Notes under the pieces: generated by a model
Seen by the model: only the letters and a program-made list of their open reading frames with translations
Told to the model about the DNA's origin: nothing
Database searches by the model: none
Program-made: the position numbers and the translations under genes
Origin: Actinomycetospora corticicola
GTDB lineage: Bacteria; Actinomycetota; Actinomycetes; Mycobacteriales; Pseudonocardiaceae
DNA: 64,000 nt
Assembly: GCF_013409505.1 (NCBI RefSeq)
Contig: NZ_JACCBN010000001.1
Coordinates: 3,472,001-3,536,000 of the forward strand
Direction: 5' to 3'
Part shown: piece by piece, positions 6,593 to 13,944 of the stretch
How positions within the stretch are numbered: position 1 is the stretch's first letter
Layout of the letters: each line of letters starts with the position of its first letter

Positions 6593-9460
6593 TCACGCGA
6601 GCAGCGCCCGCACCGGGTCGTCGGTGTGCACCGTCCCGTCGACCACCCAGACGTCCGGGAAGATCTCGCGGGTGGCGCCGCCGATCGTGACGGCGACGCG
6701 GAGCCGCTCGTGCACGACGACCTCGCCCTCCGGCAGCTCCCGGCCCGCGGCGGCCGCCCACACCGCGGCGCCCGCGAGCCCGGACCAGGGGGTGGCACGG
6801 CCGGGCGAGCGGACCTCGCCGTGGACGGTCTCCGAGGCGAGCGGGAGGTCCAGGAGCTCGGCGAGCGCGACCGCGAACCGGGCCCCGACGGGCACCACAC
6901 AGCTCGGGTCGAACGCGGGCAGCAGCCACGGCCGGTCCAGGACGACCGGCACCGGGTCGCGGTCCGGGTCCGCCGTCACCACCCCGCCCCCGACCGTGCG
7001 CACCCGGTCCGGCGGGTCGACGTCGGCGACGTCCAGCCGCCGGGCCTCCAGGGCCGCGCCGAGCGCGTCGTGGGCGGCCAGGGCCACCCCGGCCGGCACG
7101 GTGCGGGCGGGGTCGGCGAGCCGGGCGAGCAGGTCGTCGGCCTCGGCGGGTCCGGCGACCCACAGGTCGGTCCGCACCCCGATCGCCGTCAGGAACCCGG
7201 CGTCGAGCTCGACGGGCGCCGGGTCGTACAGCGCCGCGATCCGCTCCCCCAGCGGCCCGGGCAGCCGCCAGGCCACCGGGCGGCGCCCGGCGATCCGGCC
7301 GTGCCGGGCGAGCCACCACGCGGTGTAGGGCACGGGCTCCCCGGGGAGCCGGACGAGCGCGGCGCGGACCTCCCGGTCAGCGGCCAGCAGCGGCCACGCG
7401 GCGGCCCAGTCGACGACCAGGTCGAGATCGCGGACCGCGACCATGCTGCTGGGCGGGGACGGCGGCTCCGGCTCGGGGCCGCCCCGCCCGGGCTCGGGGT
7501 CGACCTCCTCGGCCCACCACGTCTCCTCGTCGTCGAGCTCGTGGTCGGGCCCGACCGGCGCCTCGTCCCGGAGCACCGCGAACCCGTCGAGCACCCCGGC
7601 GGCGAGCAGCGCGTCCCGGCGGTGCGCGCCGAGTGCGCGGTCGGCCAGGACCCCGAGCGGCGGGTCGTCGCCGAGCACCGCGCGCAGCGCGCCGTCGGGC
7701 AGGACGAGCTCGTCCGCGCGCCGGTGTCCGCCGTCGTGATCGGGCAGCGCGAGCGCCCCGAACCCGACCGCACCCGGCGTCAGGAACGCGAGGACCAGCC
7801 GGGCCAGCGGGTCGACGTCGAGCCCGGCGTCGGCGTCGTCGACGGACCGTTCGACCGCCTCCCGCAGCTCCGGCTCGTCGAGCAGCGCCGGGCCGTCGGC
7901 GCGGCGGGCGCCGAGCACCTCGAGCAGGGGGTGCACGGCGTCGGGGTGGACGAGGCGCAGGTCCAGGCCCCCCGGCTCGAGCTCCGCGACGTCCTTCCCG
8001 GGCAGGAGGCACCCGCGCGCCCCGAGCACGAGCCGGCCGTCGAGCAGCGGGACCGGCAGCGCGGCCAGCTCGGTGCGGTCGAGGCCCTCGAGCCCGGCGA
8101 GGCCTGAGTAGACGGCGTGCCACCACGACGGCGGGCGGCGCAGCCCGGCCAGGCCGTCGACGAGCGCGGCGGGGTCGAGCCGGACGACGCCGAGGTCGCC
8201 CAACCGCGCGGTCCACGCCGGGGTGACCAGGCCGTCGAGCGCGTCGGCGAGCGCCGCGAGGAGATCCGGGGTCGGCTCGGTGAGGGCGAGCGCGCGGGTG
8301 GGCACGACGTCGGGTCCGGTCGCGCCGGGCAGCCAGGCGGCCCGGCGCAGGGCGGCGAGCACGCCCTCGCGGAGCGCGGCGTCCACCTCGGAGGCGGGCA
8401 GGCCGGGAGCCGGCACGAGCGCGGTGCGGAGCTCGGGGGCGACCCGGCGGGCCAGGTCGGGGTAGCGGGCGGCCGCCGCGCCCAGGACGTGGTCGGTGAC
8501 CCGGCCGCGGCGCACCCGGCGCCGGTCGGCGTCGAGCGGGACGGTGACGACGAGGCGGGCGGGGAGCGTGGTCGGCTCCGCGGTGGCGGTGGGCGCGTGG
8601 AGGATGTCGGGCACCGCGCCCGGGAACGCCCAGCGGCCCTCCCACGCGGTGCGGGCACGGTCCTCGACGGCGAGGGCGGCGCGCCCGTCGTCGTCGTGGA
8701 GGACCTCCGTTGGCAGCTCCCCACCGATCGGCAGCACGGTCCACGTCCGGTCGGCGATCCGCACGCGGCCGTCGCCCTCGTCGGCCCGCTCGACGGTCTC
8801 CCCCGCCACCTCCACCGCGGCGAGCCACGGCAGGGCGAGCAGCAGGTCGGGGGCCTGCTCGCGGGCCTGGGCCAGCACGTCGACCCGGGGGTCGCGCAGC
8901 GGGAGCCGCACCTCGGTGGCGTATCCCGGAGCGGGGTCCTCCTCGACCGGCCACGGCAGGCGCAGCACCGGGACGCCGTCGGGCCCCCGACGCCGGGCCT
9001 CGTCCGCGGCGGGTCCGCCGGTCGCCGTGACGGCGTCGAGGGTGCGGGCCCGGTCGAACGCCACCCCGACGCCGTCCGCGGTGAGCACCCGCGGGGCGTC
9101 GGTCAGGTCGAGGACGGCGCTGAACCCCACGCCGAAGCGGCCGACGGTGGCGGCGTCCCGCTTCGCCGACGCGCGCAGCGAGGCGAGCGCGGCGACCCCG
9201 CCGGCGTCGAGCGGGGCTCCGGTGTTGGCGACCCGCAGCTCGCCGTCGTGCAGCACGACCCGCAGGCGTGCCGGTACTCCGGCCGCCGCGCCGGCGTCGG
9301 CCGCGTTCTGCGCCAGTTCGGTGAACCAGCGCCCGCGGTAGCCACCGCGGACGAGGTCCTCCTCGGCGTTCGCATCCTCACGGAGGCGGGCGGCCGAGGC
9401 GGTCCAGGTGTCGAGGACCGCGCGCCGCAGCGTCTCCGTGCCGAACGGGTCCCCCGACAC
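6593..9460 (-). CDS. Sacsin/Hsp90-type GHKL ATPase protein
   Basis: 955 residues. The first ~250 form a GHKL ATPase of the sacsin N-terminal type: WFTELAQNAADAG is the N-box with the Mg-binding Asn, LRVANTGAPLDAGG the next nucleotide motif, and GRFGVGFSAVL the glycine box. The remaining ~700 residues match no domain I can name; an acidic/Pro linker (DDEETWWAEEVDPEPG) divides them near residue 655. Similar proteins in actinomycetes are usually called Hsp90-like chaperones, without experimental support. It lies 12 nt downstream of DUF3027 on the same strand and is probably cotranscribed. Start GTG 9460. Confidence 0.8.
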   Translation of the reverse strand: MSGDPFGTETLRRAVLDTWTASAARLREDANAEEDLVRGGYRGRWFTELAQNAADAGAAAGVPARLRVVLHDGELRVANTGAPLDAGGVAALASLRASAKRDAATVGRFGVGFSAVLDLTDAPRVLTADGVGVAFDRARTLDAVTATGGPAADEARRRGPDGVPVLRLPWPVEEDPAPGYATEVRLPLRDPRVDVLAQAREQAPDLLLALPWLAAVEVAGETVERADEGDGRVRIADRTWTVLPIGGELPTEVLHDDDGRAALAVEDRARTAWEGRWAFPGAVPDILHAPTATAEPTTLPARLVVTVPLDADRRRVRRGRVTDHVLGAAAARYPDLARRVAPELRTALVPAPGLPASEVDAALREGVLAALRRAAWLPGATGPDVVPTRALALTEPTPDLLAALADALDGLVTPAWTARLGDLGVVRLDPAALVDGLAGLRRPPSWWHAVYSGLAGLEGLDRTELAALPVPLLDGRLVLGARGCLLPGKDVAELEPGGLDLRLVHPDAVHPLLEVLGARRADGPALLDEPELREAVERSVDDADAGLDVDPLARLVLAFLTPGAVGFGALALPDHDGGHRRADELVLPDGALRAVLGDDPPLGVLADRALGAHRRDALLAAGVLDGFAVLRDEAPVGPDHELDDEETWWAEEVDPEPGRGGPEPEPPSPPSSMVAVRDLDLVVDWAAAWPLLAADREVRAALVRLPGEPVPYTAWWLARHGRIAGRRPVAWRLPGPLGERIAALYDPAPVELDAGFLTAIGVRTDLWVAGPAEADDLLARLADPARTVPAGVALAAHDALGAALEARRLDVADVDPPDRVRTVGGGVVTADPDRDPVPVVLDRPWLLPAFDPSCVVPVGARFAVALAELLDLPLASETVHGEVRSPGRATPWSGLAGAAVWAAAAGRELPEGEVVVHERLRVAVTIGGATREIFPDVWVVDGTVHTDDPVRALLA

Positions 9461-9472
9461 CGTCGACCGACG

Positions 9473-10246
9473 TCAGTCGTTCACGGGCACGGGGTCCATC
9501 TCGACCCCGTCGTCGTAGACGAGCTCGGCGACCATGACGACCGAGCCGGTGTCGACCTGCATCTCGGAGTGCCCGCCGCAGCCGTACTCGGCGTGCACCA
9601 CGTGCCCGTCGGCCGGGACGTTGCCGTTGCCGCAGACGCCGAACGCGCCGCGCAGCGACCCGCCGAGCGTGAGGTAGAAGCCGCAGGTCCCGCAGTGCGC
9701 GGAGGCCGCGCGGGCCATCTCCGCAGCGGGGCCGAAGTCGCCGCCGGTCCAGCGCTCGGCGGCGTCGAAGCGACCCGCCGGGCTCATCACGCGGGGGCGC
9801 CCGAAGCCGAGCTCGTCGGCGACCGCGCGGATCTCCTCGGCACCGGGCTCGTCGTCGTCCAGTGCCGCGTGGGCCGGGACGAGGCGCTCGTCGTCCTCGT
9901 CGACCGGGAGCAGGTCGCCCGGGGCGAGGTCCTCGGCGCGCACCCGCTCGTTCCACGGCACCCACTCCGGCGCCACGACCGCCTCGGCGCCGGGCAGCAG
10001 GGCGACCTCGCCGAGGGTGACCTCGTCGACGCCCATCACGGTGACCGCCCACGTCCAGCCGCGGTAGCCGGGCTTGGCGGCGGCGAAGTAGTGGGTGGCG
10101 GCCGTGTCGTCCTCGCGGACGACCTCGAGGTGCTCGCCGACCTGCTCGGACTCGCCCTCGGCGGCGTCCACCGCCGCGGTGCGCGCGAGATCGACGGCGG
10201 CGGCGAGCACGGCGGTGGGCACAGTGCTGTCTACGAGGTCCTGCAC
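9473..10246 (-). CDS. DUF3027 family protein
   Basis: 257 residues, cytoplasmic, acidic. GYRGWTWAVTVMGVDEVTLGE followed by VAPEWVPWNERV is the core of DUF3027. The C-terminal part carries a possible metal site, HCGTCGFYLTLGG with GVCGNGN and EYGCGGHSE (five Cys and nearby His). This family lies next to Hsp90-like ATPases in other actinomycetes as I recall it, and the 12-nt gap to the ATPase gene here agrees. A CACAAT hexamer sits 7 nt before GTG 10246. Function unknown. Confidence 0.85.
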   Translation of the reverse strand: MQDLVDSTVPTAVLAAAVDLARTAAVDAAEGESEQVGEHLEVVREDDTAATHYFAAAKPGYRGWTWAVTVMGVDEVTLGEVALLPGAEAVVAPEWVPWNERVRAEDLAPGDLLPVDEDDERLVPAHAALDDDEPGAEEIRAVADELGFGRPRVMSPAGRFDAAERWTGGDFGPAAEMARAASAHCGTCGFYLTLGGSLRGAFGVCGNGNVPADGHVVHAEYGCGGHSEMQVDTGSVVMVAELVYDDGVEMDPVPVND

Positions 10247-10299
10247 CCGTCCGATTGTGCCTGACTCCGACCGGCGGCCCGGCGTGGGAGTCTGCCCGC

Positions 10300-11070
10300 G
10301 TGCGGTGGCTCCTCGCGTTGGTCCTCGTCCCGGTCGTCTCGCTCGTCGCGACCGGCTGCTCCTCGACCCCGGCCCCCGCCGACCCGTCCGTCACCCGGAT
10401 GACGGTGCAGGTGCTCGGGACGATGCCGCACGACCCGGCGGCCTTCACCCAGGGCTTCGAGATCGCCGGGAACAGCCTGTGGGAGGGGACCGGGCTCGAG
10501 GGGCAGTCGCAGCTCCGGGAGACCGACCCGACGACGGGCGCCGTCCGCCGGGCCGTCGACGTGTCCGCCGACCAGTTCGGCGAGGGCATCACCGTGACGC
10601 CGACCGGGATCTGGCAGCTCACGTGGAAGGACGGGGTGGCCTACCGGCGCGACCCGGCCACGCTCGCCGTCGTGGCGACCGTCCCGCTCGACCGGGAGGG
10701 CTGGGGCATCTGCCACACGGCGACCGACCTGGTCACCTCGGACGGCTCGTCGACCCTGGTCTTCCGCGACCCGCTGACCTTCGCCCCGCGGCGCACGGTG
10801 GACACCGGGGTGTCGCAGCTGAACGAGCTGGAGTGCGTCGGGGACACGATCTGGGCGAACGTGTGGCAGACCGACCGGATCGTCGGCGTCGACCCGTCGT
10901 CGGGACGGGTGACGGCGGTGGTGGACGCGTCCGCGCTGCGACCCGCGCAGACCCGCAGCGACCCCGACGCCGTGCTCAACGGGATCGCGGCGATCCCCGG
11001 CACCGACCAGTTCCTGCTGACCGGCAAGCGCTGGCCGGTGACCTACCGGGTCGTGTTCACGCCCGCGTAG
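10300..11070 (+). CDS. Glutaminyl-peptide cyclotransferase-like lipoprotein
   Basis: 256 residues. A lipoprotein signal (RWLLALVLVPVVSLVATGC) predicts diacylglyceryl anchoring at the Cys on the outer face of the membrane. The mature part is a five-bladed propeller of the plant-type glutaminyl cyclase family: HDPAAFTQGFEIAGNSLWEGTG, REGWGICHTATDLVTSDG, LNELECVGDTIWANVWQTD and NGIAAIPGTDQFLLTGK. This enzyme converts N-terminal Gln to pyroglutamate. GTG 10300 has GGGAG 9 nt upstream and places the signal at the N-terminus. Its last 28 nt overlap the convergent FAD/Fe-S gene. Confidence 0.85.
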   Translation: MRWLLALVLVPVVSLVATGCSSTPAPADPSVTRMTVQVLGTMPHDPAAFTQGFEIAGNSLWEGTGLEGQSQLRETDPTTGAVRRAVDVSADQFGEGITVTPTGIWQLTWKDGVAYRRDPATLAVVATVPLDREGWGICHTATDLVTSDGSSTLVFRDPLTFAPRRTVDTGVSQLNELECVGDTIWANVWQTDRIVGVDPSSGRVTAVVDASALRPAQTRSDPDAVLNGIAAIPGTDQFLLTGKRWPVTYRVVFTPA

Positions 11071-13856
11071 GGCACGGCCACCTCGTCGAGCAGCTCGAGG
11101 ACGTGCCGGTAGGTCTGCCCGGTCGCCCGTGAGATGCCCATCTCGCAGGTGCGGTTGCAGCTCGCGTAGAGCTCCGTCGGGTGGGCGCGGACCTCGGCGG
11201 CCTGCTCCGCGGTGGCGGCCTCGGTGAGCTCGGGGTGCAGCATCCCGCGGTCGCCCGCGTAGCCGCAGCAGCCCCAGGCCTTCGGCACCACCACCTCGTC
11301 GGCCACCGCCTCGGCGAGCAGGCGCAGGTCGTCGCCGATACCGAGGTGGGTGGTCGAGCAGGTGGGGTGCAGCGTCAGCGACGAGGCCCTCGTCCCGACG
11401 GCGAGCTTGGGCAGGATCTCCTGCGCGGTGAAGCTGACGGCGTCGACGAATCGCAGCGCCGGGACACGCCCGTCGTCGGGAAGGAGCTTCGCCAGGCCCT
11501 CCAGGCCGTGGGTGCACGAGGAGGCGTCGACGACGACCGGCAACCGTCCCTGCTGGGTCGAGCCCCACAGCCCGTCGACGACGCCGGCCGCCATCGCCCG
11601 GCTGCCGTCGGTGAAGCCCTTGGACTCCCACGGCACCCCGCAGCACATCTGCCCGATGCCCTCGGGGACGGCGACGACGAGGCCCACCCGCTCCGCGAGG
11701 CGCAGGAACGCGTGCGCGGACCCGTCGCCGGACTCCGGGGCGAAGACCTGGTGCAGGCAGGTCGGGAAGAAGACGACGTCGGGGTTCGCCGGGTAGGTCG
11801 GGTCGGGCCGCGTGTCGCCGCCGGGCGGGACCTCGCGCGAGTACAGCGGGACGAGGTCGGTGGGCAGCACCTTCCGGGCGGCCGCCGACGCGGCGGCCGT
11901 CAGCCCGGGCACCGTCGCCGCGAGCTTCAGGGCGACCCGGGCGGTGCCGGAGACGCCCTGCCAGTGCTCGGCGACGACCCTGCCCGCCTGCTGCGCCCGG
12001 TCGGAGTGCCGCTCGGAGCGCAGCCGCTTCATGAGGTCGCCGGTGTTGATCCGCACCGGGCACGCGGTGGCGCACATGCCGTCGGCGGCGCAGGTGTCGA
12101 CGGCCTCGTAGGCGTAGTCGCGCTCGATCTCCGCGGCCAGCGCCGGGTCCTTCGCCGCGGCCCGGCGCAGCACGATCCGCTGGCGCGGCGTCGTGGTCAC
12201 CCGCCGCGACGGGCAGACCGGCTCGCAGTAGCCGCACTCGACACACGCGTCGACCTCGGGGTCCACCGTCGGGACCGTCTTGAGATCGGTGAGGTGGGCG
12301 TCGGCGCGGTCGGACAGGATGATGCCCGGGTTGAGCAGGCCGGTCGGGTCGGCGAGGCGCTTGACCTCCTGCATCACGCCGTAGAGCTCGTCGCCGTACT
12401 GGCGGCGGACGAACGGCGTCATGATCCGGCCGGTGCCGTGCTCGGCCTTGAGCGTCCCGTCCTGGGCGAGGACGAGGTCGACCATCTCGTCGGTGAAGAC
12501 GCGGTAGCGCTCGAGCTCGCGAGGGTCGTCGAAGCGCTCGTTGACCAGGAAGTGGACGTTGCCGTCCTTCGCGTGCCCGAAGATCACCGAGCCCTCGTAG
12601 CCGTGCCGGTCGAACAGCTCCGTCAGCCCGTCACAGGTCGAGGGCAGCGTGCGGACGGGCACCGAGATGTCCTCGAGCAACGCCGTCGTCCCGCTCGGGC
12701 GCGCGGCGGCCACCGCGGTGTAGAGCCCCTTGCGCAGCGCCCACAGCGAGGCGCGGGCGGTCGGCTCGCGGGTGAGGCCCGCGTCGCGGGTGAGCGGCAG
12801 CTGCGCGAGGACCGGTTCGGCGTCGGCCTGGACCCCGTCGAGTTCCTCGGCGGTGGCGGTCTGGAACTCGACGAGGAGGCCGGCATGCCCGTCGACGGCA
12901 AGGTCCTTCACCGTCGACGGCGCCCGCGGGTCGGACTGCGCGACGACGAGCGCGCGGGCGTCGAGCAGCTCGAGCGTCTTCGCCCCGGCGTCGAGCAGGG
13001 CCGGCAGCGCGTCGGTGGCGTCGCTCGTGTTCGCGAAGACGAGCATCGAGGTCGCCGCGTGCGGGAGGACCGGCAGCGTCTCGAGCACCACGTCCGCGAC
13101 GAAGCCGAGGGTCCCCTCGGAGCCGACGAGCAGGTGGGCGAGGACGTCGATCGGCCGGGTGAAGTCGAGGAAGCTGTTCAGGCCGTAGCCCATCGTGTTC
13201 TTCATCGAGAACAGGTGGCGCAGGCGCTCGACGGAGTGCGCGTTCCCCGTCACCCGGCGCCGGAGCCGGTCGAGCCCCTCGTACAGCTCCGGCTCGCGGT
13301 GGCGCAGCTCGTCGTCGGCGTCCGGTCGCCCGGTGTCGATGACGGTGCCGGAGGCCAACACGAACGTCAGCGAGCGCAGCGTCGAGTACGTGTTGAACTC
13401 GGTGCCGCAGCTCATGCCCGACGAGTTGTTCGCGACGACGCCGCCGATGGTGCAGGCGGCGCTCGACGCCGGGTCCGGCCCGATCTTGCGGCCGTACGGC
13501 GCGAGCCGGGCGTTCACCTCGTTGACGATGAGGCCCGGCTGCAGCCGCACCGCGCGCCCGTCGTCCAGCACCTCGAAGCCACGGAAGAACCGGCGCGTGT
13601 CCACGAGGACGCCGTCGGAGACGCCCTGGCCGGACAACGACGTGCCGCCCGAGCGGAACGTGAGGTGCAGCCGGTCCCGGACCCCGAGCTGCAGCAGCGC
13701 CGCGATCTCCGCCGTGCTGTCCGGTACCACCACGGCCTGCGGCTGCAGCAGGTAGTGGGACGCGTCGTTCGCGTGCGCCGCGAGGTCGATCGGGCGGTGC
13801 CTGACCTCCCCGACCACCTGCCGCAGGGACTCGATGAGCGTGGTGGTGGCCGTCAC
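11043..13856 (-). CDS. FAD-linked oxidase fused to Fe-S/CCG reductase (D-lactate/glycolate type)
   Basis: 937 residues. Order: FAD-binding PCMH domain (VVVPDSTAEIAALLQLG, FRSGGTSLSGQG), FAD-oxidase C-terminal domain, a two-cluster ferredoxin segment (CVECGYCEPVCPS and CAADGMCATACPV, each binding [4Fe-4S]), then two CCG motifs (CCGVPWESKGF and CCGYAGDRGMLHPEL) of heterodisulfide-reductase type. Such fusions oxidise D-lactate or another 2-hydroxyacid and pass electrons to the quinone pool. GTG 13856 is preceded by GATCGT at 7 nt; GTG 13865 is an alternative. It converges with and overlaps the cyclotransferase-like gene by 28 nt. Confidence 0.9.
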   Translation of the reverse strand: MTATTTLIESLRQVVGEVRHRPIDLAAHANDASHYLLQPQAVVVPDSTAEIAALLQLGVRDRLHLTFRSGGTSLSGQGVSDGVLVDTRRFFRGFEVLDDGRAVRLQPGLIVNEVNARLAPYGRKIGPDPASSAACTIGGVVANNSSGMSCGTEFNTYSTLRSLTFVLASGTVIDTGRPDADDELRHREPELYEGLDRLRRRVTGNAHSVERLRHLFSMKNTMGYGLNSFLDFTRPIDVLAHLLVGSEGTLGFVADVVLETLPVLPHAATSMLVFANTSDATDALPALLDAGAKTLELLDARALVVAQSDPRAPSTVKDLAVDGHAGLLVEFQTATAEELDGVQADAEPVLAQLPLTRDAGLTREPTARASLWALRKGLYTAVAAARPSGTTALLEDISVPVRTLPSTCDGLTELFDRHGYEGSVIFGHAKDGNVHFLVNERFDDPRELERYRVFTDEMVDLVLAQDGTLKAEHGTGRIMTPFVRRQYGDELYGVMQEVKRLADPTGLLNPGIILSDRADAHLTDLKTVPTVDPEVDACVECGYCEPVCPSRRVTTTPRQRIVLRRAAAKDPALAAEIERDYAYEAVDTCAADGMCATACPVRINTGDLMKRLRSERHSDRAQQAGRVVAEHWQGVSGTARVALKLAATVPGLTAAASAAARKVLPTDLVPLYSREVPPGGDTRPDPTYPANPDVVFFPTCLHQVFAPESGDGSAHAFLRLAERVGLVVAVPEGIGQMCCGVPWESKGFTDGSRAMAAGVVDGLWGSTQQGRLPVVVDASSCTHGLEGLAKLLPDDGRVPALRFVDAVSFTAQEILPKLAVGTRASSLTLHPTCSTTHLGIGDDLRLLAEAVADEVVVPKAWGCCGYAGDRGMLHPELTEAATAEQAAEVRAHPTELYASCNRTCEMGISRATGQTYRHVLELLDEVAVPYAGVNTTR

Positions 13857-13882
13857 GTCCTCCACGATCGCACGCCCGGGAC

Positions 13883-13933
13883 GAGCGAACGGCCCGCTCG
13901 CGCACATGGATGCGTCGAGCGGGCCGTTCGCTC
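13883..13933. repeat. Hairpin of the GAACGGC family; terminator-like
   Basis: Perfect 18-bp arms (GAGCGAACGGCCCGCTCG and its complement) flank a 15-nt loop. It begins 12 nt beyond the stop of the glycine-rich gene (minus strand), where it could end transcription; no T-run follows. The inner 45 nt (13886-13930) align without gaps to the hairpin at 61730-61774 with 37 identities, and every stem difference is compensated. Confidence 0.75.
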
Positions 13934-13944
13934 CCGACCAGGAA

